A stretch of DNA of 22,014 nucleotides, from contig JAJXYI010000292.1 in assembly GCA_021780625.1 (NCBI GenBank), positions 1 to 22,014 of the forward strand. Reading direction: 5' to 3'. This document shows positions 15,270 through 22,014 of this stretch, piece after piece. The stretch's first letter is position 1, and each line of letters opens with the position of its first letter. Below the pieces are notes generated by a model. That model was not told where the DNA came from. It did not search any database and was given only the letters and a program-made list of their open reading frames with translations. A program made the translations under genes and the position numbers. This DNA is from a bacterium. Lineage in GTDB: Bacteria; Verrucomicrobiota; Verrucomicrobiae; Opitutales; Opitutaceae.

Positions 15270-17471
15270 ATGCAACCCGAAATCGAAGCGTCGAGCCTGG
15301 GCGGCCTGTGCGGGCTGTGGGTGGACGGTGATGCGCGTGCGCACCTGAGGGTTGCGTCGGCCGGCGGTGGCCGAAAGGAAAGCGTGGTGGAGTACCGGCC
15401 CTTTGCGTGGCTGCGGCCCCCCGAGACGGCAGTGGCGATCGACGGTCTCGAGATCGAGGAACTGCGAGGCGAAGGGGTGTTCACGCAACTCGCTCATGCG
15501 CCCCATCCGGACGTTCTGGACCTGCTGGAGGATGCCGTGGGAAAGGCGAATTTCGACGAGGTCCGTCCGCTGGAAAGCCAGTTTCTTCTGCAAAGCCGGG
15601 CCCGGCTGTATGCGGATCTTCATTTCTCGGCGCTCAGGCGCTGTCAGTTCGACATCGAGACGCATTCGGAGGATGGGAGCTTCAGCGATGCGGCGCGCCC
15701 CGGCGACCGCGTGCTGGCGATAGGACTGCGGCAGGCGGGGGAGGACCGGTTCCTCGTGCTGGAGGATTTCACGGACGAGGCGGAGAAGCGGCTTCTCGAG
15801 TCCTTCAACGCGGCGCTGGCCGGGCTCGATCCCGACGTGATCGAGGGGCACAACCTGTTTCGCTTCGACCTCGACTACCTGCGCCAGCGCGGGAAGCGCC
15901 TTGGCGTGCCCTGCGCCTGGGGTCGGTTCGGCCGGCGCGCGGTGTTTCGCAACAGCCGGGTGAAGGTGGCGGAGCGCTGGATCGATTTTCCGCGCTGCGA
16001 CCTCGCGGGTCGTGCCGTGGTGGATACCTATCTGCTCGCGCAGATCTATGACATCTCGGTGCGCGAAATCAGCTCGTTTGGCCTGAAGGATCTTGCCGTG
16101 CACTTCGGCGTCACCGAGGCGGGGGGCGGGGGACGGACCTATCTCCAGGGAACCGACATCGCACGGGTGTTCCGGGAGGAGAGGCCGCGCTTTCTGGCGT
16201 ACCTGGGCGACGACCTGCGTGAGACGCAGGGCATCGCCGACCTGCTGCTTCCGACGTACTTCGAGCAGACGAAGACCTTTCCGATCCTTCTCCAGGAGGC
16301 GACGCTGAGGGGCACGACGACGAAAATCGACCTGCTCTTCCTGGAGGAATACTACCATGCGCGGCACGCCTGTCCGGTGCCGCCGGTGATCGAAAGCTTC
16401 GAGGGCGGGTACACGCGGAGCTTCACGGAGGGGGTGTTCAGGAACGTGCTGCATTTCGACGTGGCGTCGCTTTATCCGAGCCTGCTGCTGAGCATCGGGA
16501 GCAACCCGCGCAACGACCGGCTCGGGGTGTTCATCCCGATGCTGAGGTCGCTTCGCGAGTATCGGCTTCGCTTCAAGCAGCTGGCGCGCTCGGCGCCGGA
16601 GCCGGACGTTCGTGCCGAGGCGCAGGCGCGGCAGGCGAGCTTCAAGATCCTGATCAACTCGTTCTACGGATACCTGGGATTCTCTGGGGCCCGTTTTGGC
16701 GACGGCGAGCTGGCCGCGGAGGTGACGCGCCGCGGGCGGGAACTTCTACAGGTGTTGATCGACGAATTTCAGCGCCAGGGGTGCACCGTGCTGGAGGCGG
16801 ACACGGATGGGATCTACCTGTCGTCGGAGCGATTTTTCAGTGCGCCCGATGCGTTGCTTGAGCGGGTGCGTCCGGTGCTGCCGGATGGCATCGAACTGGA
16901 GTACGACGGTCGATATCCGGCGATGTTCTGCTACAAGGCCAAGAACTACGCGCTCTACGACGGGCAGAAGGTCATCCTGCGGGGCAGCGCGCTCCGTTCG
17001 CGCGGCATCGAGCCCTACCTCAAGCGACTCACCGACTGTGCGATCATGAGCCTGCTCGGTGCGACGACCGAGTCGCCTCAGGCCCTGATGGCGGAATTCC
17101 GGCGGCGGATCGCCGCGCGGGAGGCGAGAGTGGCGGAGCTTGCGAAGACGGAGTCGCTGAGCATGGGTGCCGATGCCTATGAGAAGCACATTGCCGCGGG
17201 CGGAAAACCCCGGCGCGCCTCGGCCGAGGCGGCGTTGATGATGAATCCCAGGCCGCGGATGGGGGATCGCGTGAGCTACTACATCACCGCAAAGGCGAAG
17301 GGAAAGACCAGCGACTGGCAGCGCGCGCGACCGCTTGCGCTCCACGATCCCGCGGCCGCCCCGTACGATCCGACCTACTACCTGGACAAGCTCGACGACT
17401 GGGTCGCGCGCTACGGGCCCTTCCTCGGCGTGAAGCCCGGGCACGACCAGGGCGAGTTCAAGCTGGAGTGA
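15270..17471 (+). CDS. Family B DNA polymerase with 3'-5' exonuclease
   Basis: This DNA-dependent DNA polymerase has all family B hallmarks in order. The exonuclease blocks are Exo I FDIETHSEDG (Asp128, Glu130), Exo II EGHNLFRFDLDYL (His194-Asn195, Asp200) and Exo III YLGDD (Tyr311, Asp315). The polymerase blocks are motif A HFDVASLYPSLLL (Asp397), motif B KILINSFYGYLGF (Lys459), motif C LEADTDGIYLS (Asp511, Asp513), and KAKNYALYDG (the KxY motif). All catalytic acids are intact, so it should be active and proofreading. At 733 residues it is compact, close to the size of E. coli Pol II. Repair or translesion replication is a likely role, since bacteria replicate with PolC/DnaE. The ATG at 15270 was chosen over an in-frame GTG at 15246. 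No lexA-like box or repair partner is visible beside it. Confidence 0.94.
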   Translation: MQPEIEASSLGGLCGLWVDGDARAHLRVASAGGGRKESVVEYRPFAWLRPPETAVAIDGLEIEELRGEGVFTQLAHAPHPDVLDLLEDAVGKANFDEVRPLESQFLLQSRARLYADLHFSALRRCQFDIETHSEDGSFSDAARPGDRVLAIGLRQAGEDRFLVLEDFTDEAEKRLLESFNAALAGLDPDVIEGHNLFRFDLDYLRQRGKRLGVPCAWGRFGRRAVFRNSRVKVAERWIDFPRCDLAGRAVVDTYLLAQIYDISVREISSFGLKDLAVHFGVTEAGGGGRTYLQGTDIARVFREERPRFLAYLGDDLRETQGIADLLLPTYFEQTKTFPILLQEATLRGTTTKIDLLFLEEYYHARHACPVPPVIESFEGGYTRSFTEGVFRNVLHFDVASLYPSLLLSIGSNPRNDRLGVFIPMLRSLREYRLRFKQLARSAPEPDVRAEAQARQASFKILINSFYGYLGFSGARFGDGELAAEVTRRGRELLQVLIDEFQRQGCTVLEADTDGIYLSSERFFSAPDALLERVRPVLPDGIELEYDGRYPAMFCYKAKNYALYDGQKVILRGSALRSRGIEPYLKRLTDCAIMSLLGATTESPQALMAEFRRRIAAREARVAELAKTESLSMGADAYEKHIAAGGKPRRASAEAALMMNPRPRMGDRVSYYITAKAKGKTSDWQRARPLALHDPAAAPYDPTYYLDKLDDWVARYGPFLGVKPGHDQGEFKLE

Positions 17472-17485
17472 GAGCGATGTCGTAG

Positions 17486-17632
17486 TTGAACCACAGAGAC
17501 ACAGAGGACACAGAGGACACAGAGAAGACCTCGTGGTAATTACTCCGGATCTCTGGAGTTCCGACCAAGACTTCCGGCCTGTGACCTCTAGCTTCTGGTT
17601 CTCTCAGCGTCCTCTGTGCCTCTGTGGTTCAA
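17486..17632. repeat. 147-bp inverted-repeat element with CACAGAG arms
   Basis: The left arm starting at 17486 (TTGAACCACAGAGACACAGA...) is the inverted copy, 23 of 24 positions, of the right arm at 17609-17632 (ending CTGTGGTTCAA). The left arm extends into a tandem of the 9-mer CACAGAGGA to about 17524. About 84 bases between the arms form no gene and include a smaller ACTCC/GGAGT hairpin. It begins 15 bases after the polymerase stop. CACAGAG-rich elements of this kind are, from memory, scattered in many unrelated bacterial genomes. It could act as a transcript end or be a non-autonomous mobile element. No transposase or target duplication is visible. Confidence 0.75.
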
Positions 17633-17658
17633 ATCCCTCCGCGATTCGACCTCGGTCT

Positions 17659-17757
17659 TTATTCCGCCAGGGCGAAATCCATCTGGCGGCGGAAGCGGTC
17701 GACGGCGGAGACGATGACATCGACCTTCGAGCCGAGGGTGAAGCGGCGGTGCCTTGT
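17659..17757 (-). pseudogene. rnr: Stranded 3' end of an RNase R (rnr) gene, S1-domain tail
   Basis: On the minus strand, codons ending at the TAA 17661-17659 encode TRHRRFTLGSKVDVIVSAVDRFRRQMDFALAE. This matches the last strands of the S1 domain that ends RNase R/RNase II-type exoribonucleases, which typically finish 'G...tGr.yrLGd.V.V.V..vd...r.idF.l.e'. Upstream of about 17757 the frame continues with residues that resemble nothing in RNase R, and no catalytic RNB domain is present in the next 4 kb. The piece is therefore a severed 3' end rather than a gene. It keeps a GC-rich, host-like composition, while the sequence to its right does not. Confidence 0.68.
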
Positions 17758-17955
17758 CCCCTGATGATCGCTATCCTGTTCCCTCTTTGTTTCCATTGAA
17801 CGTCGATTCAGTTCCAAACCACGACCCAAGATAGAGCCGGAGAAGGCCAGAAAGCCACAAAGGCGGCTGCGGATGCATGCCTGCACTCGGGTTCGATCCC
17901 GTATGGATTGGCATTTGACTCTGCATCTCGTCGATGTTGGGTTCCCATAACCAGT

Positions 17956-17971
17956 GGTCGTCTTGACGACC
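17956..17971. promoter_or_regulatory. Perfect dyad upstream of the secreted three-gene operon
   Basis: GGTCGTC and GACGACC flank a two-base TT centre, forming a 16-bp dyad 77 bases before the ATG at 18049. The tiny loop suits a protein-binding site better than an RNA hairpin. Apart from this, 17758-18048 holds no gene I can support; open frames on both strands there encode nothing recognisable. No clear sigma-70 promoter was found for the operon. Confidence 0.35.
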
Positions 17972-18048
17972 CCATTCAGCCCAGCAGCCAGCATCAGTGT
18001 CCCGCTTTCTTGGAACTCGAGGAACGGAACATTGCTGTATCCGTTCCC

Positions 18049-18687
18049 ATGCAAAAAAAGCATCTCCGATATTTCGCACATACACCTAGAATTGGACCGA
18101 GGGTACTGTTCGCGTTACTGTTTGCATTCGTCGCGATGGCTCTTACGTGCCATGCACTGAGTGTAGTTCCGCCGACTTTCGCGCAGCTCGTCTCCTCGGC
18201 CGACCAGATAGTTAAAGTCAAAGTAATCAGCCAGCGATGCGCTTGGGATACCACTCCGACGGGTCGCCGAGTGATTCATACCTATGTGTCGTGCCGTGTG
18301 CTCGGCGTGTTGAAGGGGACGAAGCAGGACGTTGTTGAATTGCGATTCCTCGGAGGCTCAATCGGAGCGGACTCGATGACAGTTGAAGGGCTTCCGAAGA
18401 TGCAGACCGGCTCGATCTATTATGTCTTCGTGAATGGAAACGGCACCGCCTTTTGTCCCATAGCCTACGGGACCTACGGAGGTTATCGAGTTGTTGGCGA
18501 TGCTGAAGCCGGCACGGAACGTATCGCTCGGATCGACGGAGGCCCATTGGGCGCCGGAACCGTGAAGGCGTTTGGATTGGCGGAGTCCACGGAGCCCGTG
18601 ACCAACATGCCGAACATGACGACAGGCGAATTCGAAAATCTCGTCCGCGCCGAAGTGCTTCGCAAGGGAGGGGTCAATGAAAGGTGA
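18049..18687 (+). CDS. Exported protein of unknown function, first gene of a protease operon
   Basis: The 212-residue product starts at ATG 18049 with a basic N-terminus and hydrophobic core (VLFALLFAFVAMALTCHA), a signal peptide cleaved near residue 36. The mature part begins VVPPTFAQLVSSADQIVKVKV, continues with a beta-rich domain (VIHTYVSCRVLGVLKGTKQDVVELRFLGGSIG) and ends in a segment with GSIYYVFVNGNGTAFCPIAYGTYGGYRVV. From memory, similar small exported proteins occur beside matrixin-type proteases in Verrucomicrobiota and Planctomycetota, but I know no assigned function. The frame overlaps the protease start by 11 bases (ATGAAAGGTGA), implying translational coupling. An inhibitor or chaperone role for the protease is one possibility and is speculation. 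Confidence 0.82.
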   Translation: MQKKHLRYFAHTPRIGPRVLFALLFAFVAMALTCHALSVVPPTFAQLVSSADQIVKVKVISQRCAWDTTPTGRRVIHTYVSCRVLGVLKGTKQDVVELRFLGGSIGADSMTVEGLPKMQTGSIYYVFVNGNGTAFCPIAYGTYGGYRVVGDAEAGTERIARIDGGPLGAGTVKAFGLAESTEPVTNMPNMTTGEFENLVRAEVLRKGGVNER

Positions 18688-19918
18688 GGTTCGGTTCGTG
18701 TTGAGGTTTGTCGTGGCCCAGTGCGCTGCGACCATGGCTGTCGTACCGTGCAGCCGTGCGTGGACGCGACTGTTCCCTGGCGGCCAATGGGCGGCCGGGA
18801 AGATCATGATGCAGCTTGAACTTCAATCGACCAAACCGGCGTCACCGCTGATCGATGGTTCGACCTCATGGAACGATGTGGCGATCGCTGCGCTGAAGGA
18901 GTGGAATGCGCACCTTACGATCAGCCAGTTCGATTGGGTCTCGGACTCCACCGCCCCGGTGGATGTCAGCAGGTACCCGGGAAACGGGTACAACAATGTG
19001 TTTTGGTCGGACACGGTCTACGGCGAGAGCTGGGGGGCGCAGGGAGCAGACGCCGTTGCGATCACGATCAATCAGACGTCGGAAGGACAGACCACGGAGT
19101 CCGATGTGCTGTTCAACAGTTCCAGCCAATGGACCTGGGATTCGTACCGCGGTGCGCTTCGCAAAACCTCCGGAGGCAAGCCGATCATTGATTTCGAACG
19201 TGTCGCCGCACATGAGTTTGGCCACGTCCTGGGGCTAGGACATCCGGATCAGGCCGGGCAGACCGTGGCAGCGGTGATGAACAGCACGATGAGCGACACC
19301 GATTCGCTGACTGCCGATGACATCGCCGGGGGCGCGGCTCTTTATGGGTCGGTGAAGGCGCCGACGGTTTTGTACGGGCTCCAGGCGTCTTACGTTTTCC
19401 TGACGGATGAACCACTTTCGTGGGCAATAGAACTCTACGGAACGCCCCCCTTTACCTTTACTTGGTCGAAAGACGGGGTCGTGAAGACGAGCGGGTCGAT
19501 GTACTTTGAGATCGAATCCCCCGTCGTAAGCGACAGCGGAACGTATGCCGTGAAGATCTCGAATGCCGCCGGGGAGGTGACGGAGACTTCAGTGGTCAAG
19601 GTCTGGCCGAAACCCGAGGCGCCGTCCATAACTGCCGAGCCGCTTGATCAAGTCGTTTCTAGCGGCGCGACAGCGATGTTCACGCTACAGGCGTCCGGGA
19701 CCGCCCGATTGATCTATCAGTGGCAGAGGCTTCCCAAGGGGCGTACGGCGTGGGAATATCTGGACGAGGGAGGGAATTTTAAGGGAACACTCACCCCCTC
19801 GCTCACGATAACAGGCTGCACCTCCACGATGAGCGGCGACCAGTATCGATGTCTGGTGGTCAACGGTGTGAATCCCAGCGTCACAAGCATGGCGGCACGG
19901 CTAAAGGTGAGCCCCTGA
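18677..19918 (+). CDS. Matrixin-type zinc metalloprotease with two C-terminal Ig-like domains
   Basis: The 413-residue product carries the metzincin zinc site AAHEFGHVLGLGHPD (His179, Glu180, His183, His189, the HExxHxxGxxHxD form) and a Met-turn VMNSTMS (Met201), both hallmarks of the matrixin (M10A) branch. The N-terminus is hydrophobic (FVLRFVVAQCAATMAVV) and looks like a signal peptide. No propeptide with a cysteine switch is visible, so activity must be controlled another way. Two Ig-like domains follow: about residues 232-312 (PFTFTWSKDG ... DSGTYAVKISNAAGEV) and 317-412 (LIYQWQRL ... SGDQYRCLVVNG), likely for substrate or surface binding. A strong Shine-Dalgarno (GGGAGGGG) lies just upstream inside the preceding gene. 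It is probably an extracellular endopeptidase; the substrate is unknown. Confidence 0.9.
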   Translation: MKGEVRFVLRFVVAQCAATMAVVPCSRAWTRLFPGGQWAAGKIMMQLELQSTKPASPLIDGSTSWNDVAIAALKEWNAHLTISQFDWVSDSTAPVDVSRYPGNGYNNVFWSDTVYGESWGAQGADAVAITINQTSEGQTTESDVLFNSSSQWTWDSYRGALRKTSGGKPIIDFERVAAHEFGHVLGLGHPDQAGQTVAAVMNSTMSDTDSLTADDIAGGAALYGSVKAPTVLYGLQASYVFLTDEPLSWAIELYGTPPFTFTWSKDGVVKTSGSMYFEIESPVVSDSGTYAVKISNAAGEVTETSVVKVWPKPEAPSITAEPLDQVVSSGATAMFTLQASGTARLIYQWQRLPKGRTAWEYLDEGGNFKGTLTPSLTITGCTSTMSGDQYRCLVVNGVNPSVTSMAARLKVSP

Positions 19919-19922
19919 GACC

Positions 19923-22014
19923 ATGAATTCCATCATTCGTATTGGACTCGTCTTTCTCGCCAGTGCGGTAGCAGCGTCGGCAGCGTCTGTGACCATCCGG
20001 GTTGTTCCCTATGATCCCAATTTTGATCCCTATGCTGGTCTCATCTATGCTCCAGGGTATTCCGTAGCCGTGTATGCAGGCCGACCTCAGAGCGGCTATG
20101 CCGATGGAGTCGGACGCAGGGCATTGCTGGGTCAATTTCTCTTTGGTTTGTGGCCGGAAAAGGATGGGAGCCTTCTCTTCAGCGATGCCAGAGCCAGTGT
20201 GATCAGGCGTCTGCGCACGGACGGGACGGTGGAGCTGGTTGCGGGGATTCCGATGACCAGCAAGCTCAAGAATGGCCCTGCATTGCAGGCGAAGTTCGCA
20301 GATCCAGAAGGTATCGTCCGAGATTCGGTTGGAAATCTGTACGTCTCCGACCCGCAGAATGGGTGCATTCGGAAGATCGACGTCGACGGAAACGTAAGCA
20401 CGCTTGCCACCGGCCTTTCATTGCCCAGTGCCCTGGCTATCGACGCCCATGACAACCTCTTTGTGGTCGAGGGAGGGCACCATGCGATTTTGGAGGTAAA
20501 GACGCAGGGCTCTCCGGGGGCAGTCTCTGTTTATGCCGGAAGCCGCGACACGAGTGGATATGTTGATGGCAATGCACTCGATGCCCGTTTCAATTCGCCG
20601 GTCGATCTCGCGCTCGCGCCCGACGGCACGATTTACGTTGCCGACCAGCAGAATCATGTCGTGCGGAAGATTTCGCCCTCGGGGGTCGTCAGCACAATCG
20701 CTGGTGTGCCCGGTGTCTCGGGTGATGCCGACGGTCCTGCGGCCACCGCGCAGTTCGGCACTATCACGTCGATTTGTCTCAGACCCAACGGTGACATCGC
20801 GGTGGGCGACTTCCTCATGATTCGCATGATCTCCACGGCAGGCGTGGTGAGCACGCCCTTCGGCCGAAACGCCGAATACAATTCGGGAGCGTTGGTCCGT
20901 GACGGCAACTCGCCCTATGGTTCGATATTCGTGGTCGAGTGCATGAAGAATGCGCCTGATGGAGGGCTCTACTTCACCGATGATGCATGCATCCGCGAGT
21001 TGATGCCCGATGGATCCGTGGAGACGCTTGCAGGAGAAAGTGGAAATGGGCATTTGGACGGATTTGGGGACATGGCTAAGATGTCTCTTCCTTGGTCGAT
21101 GGTAACCGACGGGAATGGGTCGTTTTACCTGGCGGATGGAACCCGGAAGTATATCCGCAAGATCGACCCTGGTCGCCAGGTGACTTCGATCAAGGTCACT
21201 GCCGAATTCGATTCGGACATCACCGGACTGGCCTATGACCGCAATGCGAGGTGTCTCTACATGTTCGACAATGGAGGTGGAGTTTTCAAGATGTCCGCCG
21301 ATGGTACCCAGTCGCTCCTCTTCAACGTGTCGGGAATGAACGACTGCGGGGGTATGGCCGTGGATGCTTCGGGGGCATTGTATCTATCCGACACGGACAA
21401 TCAGGTGATAAGGAAATGGACGGCCTCGAGCGGGCTCAGCATTGCAGCGGGTGTGCCTTATACCGCTGGGAGCAGTGACGGTGCGCTTGGCACGGGCCTG
21501 CTGAACGAACCCCAGGGGCTCGCCTTTGATTCAAGCGGAAACCTTCTGATCGCGGATTCGGGAAACAACACTATCCGAAAACTGGATCCGCAGGGAAACC
21601 TGACAACGTACGCCGGAAAACCCGGAGAGGCCGGACCCCTGGATGGTACGCGGGGGCAGGCGCTGTTTTCTTTCCCGGGCGCTGTGGCGGTTGATGGAAG
21701 TGGAAACATTTTTGTCGGCGACCAAGGCGACGGTCTCGTGCGGGTAATTTTGCCTTCTGGTTCCGTCGAGACGATTACGGGAATCCAACGGAGCGCCGGG
21801 ATTGTTCCAGGTATTGGAAAAGGAAGTACGGCGGGCAATGTGACCGCGCTGTGTCTCGCCGGTGATGGAAGCGTTTATGCCTATTCGGAGGGCTCGATCG
21901 TGCGGATATGGGCTGCCAATAAGGTCCTGCCCAGCTCCTTGTCGGTAGACTCCGGGTGTCCTGCCGATTTCTCGGTGACTCCATCCGATGGCTCGGCGCA
22001 GATCCAATGGTATA
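19923..22014 (+). CDS. Exported NHL-repeat beta-propeller protein with Ig-like segment, 3' end outside window
   Basis: The frame opens at ATG 19923, four bases after the protease stop, and stays open for 697 codons to the window edge. A signal peptide (MNSIIRIGLVFLASAVAASAA) is followed by a run of NHL repeats, e.g. FADPEGIVRDSVGNLYVSD, FNSPVDLALAPDGTIYVADQ, LSLPSALAIDAHDNLFVVEG and LNEPQGLAFDSSGNLLIADS. Most are followed by 'NxxIRK' and 'TxAG' turns, and I count roughly eight to ten blades, enough for more than one propeller. The last residues (SLSVDSGCPADFSVTPSDGSAQIQWY) start an Ig-like domain similar in style to those of the protease. NHL propellers bind proteins or glycans and some are enzymes; here an exported binding scaffold is most likely. 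Completeness cannot be judged. Confidence 0.85.
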   Translation, partial: MNSIIRIGLVFLASAVAASAASVTIRVVPYDPNFDPYAGLIYAPGYSVAVYAGRPQSGYADGVGRRALLGQFLFGLWPEKDGSLLFSDARASVIRRLRTDGTVELVAGIPMTSKLKNGPALQAKFADPEGIVRDSVGNLYVSDPQNGCIRKIDVDGNVSTLATGLSLPSALAIDAHDNLFVVEGGHHAILEVKTQGSPGAVSVYAGSRDTSGYVDGNALDARFNSPVDLALAPDGTIYVADQQNHVVRKISPSGVVSTIAGVPGVSGDADGPAATAQFGTITSICLRPNGDIAVGDFLMIRMISTAGVVSTPFGRNAEYNSGALVRDGNSPYGSIFVVECMKNAPDGGLYFTDDACIRELMPDGSVETLAGESGNGHLDGFGDMAKMSLPWSMVTDGNGSFYLADGTRKYIRKIDPGRQVTSIKVTAEFDSDITGLAYDRNARCLYMFDNGGGVFKMSADGTQSLLFNVSGMNDCGGMAVDASGALYLSDTDNQVIRKWTASSGLSIAAGVPYTAGSSDGALGTGLLNEPQGLAFDSSGNLLIADSGNNTIRKLDPQGNLTTYAGKPGEAGPLDGTRGQALFSFPGAVAVDGSGNIFVGDQGDGLVRVILPSGSVETITGIQRSAGIVPGIGKGSTAGNVTALCLAGDGSVYAYSEGSIVRIWAANKVLPSSLSVDSGCPADFSVTPSDGSAQIQWY

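Noticed and set aside
14769..16454. A 561-codon minus-strand open frame across the membrane protein and polymerase genes
   Set aside because: It is antisense to family B polymerase motifs and is dominated by Arg, Pro and His, typical of a GC-rich shadow frame.
17486..17524. Tandem CACAGAGGA units considered as a CRISPR array
   Set aside because: The units are 9 bases long with no spacers, and they belong to one arm of a larger inverted repeat.
17880..17935. GGTTCGATCCCG, which looks like a tRNA T-loop and hence a possible island attachment site
   Set aside because: The T-arm stem does not pair beyond the first positions, and no acceptor, D or anticodon arm can be folded around it.
17659..18081. 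A complete 140-codon minus-strand gene ending in the RNase R-like tail
   Set aside because: Only the last ~32 codons have homology. The upstream part has no recognisable domain and looks like chance open frame over a junction.

Overview
The window reads as a chromosomal segment of a high-GC Gram-negative polysaccharide degrader. Opitutaceae or a related Verrucomicrobiota lineage is the best guess. The clearest clue is the TonB-receptor N-terminus at the left edge, where a signal peptide is followed by a short linker and an 'LTPFVVTSNQDVGY' segment, a start style I associate with Opitutaceae receptors. Other support is the abundance of secreted glycosidases, a degenerate LacI-family regulator, and weak or absent Shine-Dalgarno sequences. 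The taxonomy is inference, since no rRNA or marker gene is present.

Layout. (1) 1-1443, minus strand: a GH53 endo-galactanase lipoprotein followed by the start of a TonB-dependent receptor, a small galactan-uptake unit. (2) 1520-7782: housekeeping and envelope genes, namely tyrA (minus), uppP (plus), a secreted beta-propeller phosphoesterase and a Gly/Tyr-tailed secreted protein (plus), then queG and an FKBP isomerase (minus). (3) 8234-14448: a xylan/xylo-oligosaccharide locus with GH52 beta-xylosidase, a GPH-family sugar symporter and an exported GH8 enzyme on the minus strand, and a divergent LacI-type regulator on the plus strand. The GH52-lacI gap holds two LacI-type operator-like sites placed symmetrically around overlapping -10 elements. 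(4) 14832-17471: a small four-helix membrane protein and a family B DNA polymerase. (5) 17472-18048: a 147-bp inverted-repeat element built from CACAGAG units and the stranded C-terminal tail of an RNase R gene, which together look like a rearrangement boundary. (6) 18049-22014: a tightly packed plus-strand operon whose base composition looks less GC-rich than the rest. It encodes a small exported protein of unknown function, a matrixin-type zinc protease with two Ig-like domains, and an exported NHL-repeat propeller that runs off the window.

How the genes work together. In the xylan locus GH8 would trim xylan or xylo-oligosaccharides outside the cytoplasm, the symporter would import short products, and the cytoplasmic GH52 would release xylose, with the LacI protein switching the unit by substrate. 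In the right-hand operon all three products are exported and the reading frames overlap or nearly touch, so they probably form one extracellular system. This is the best candidate here for something undescribed.
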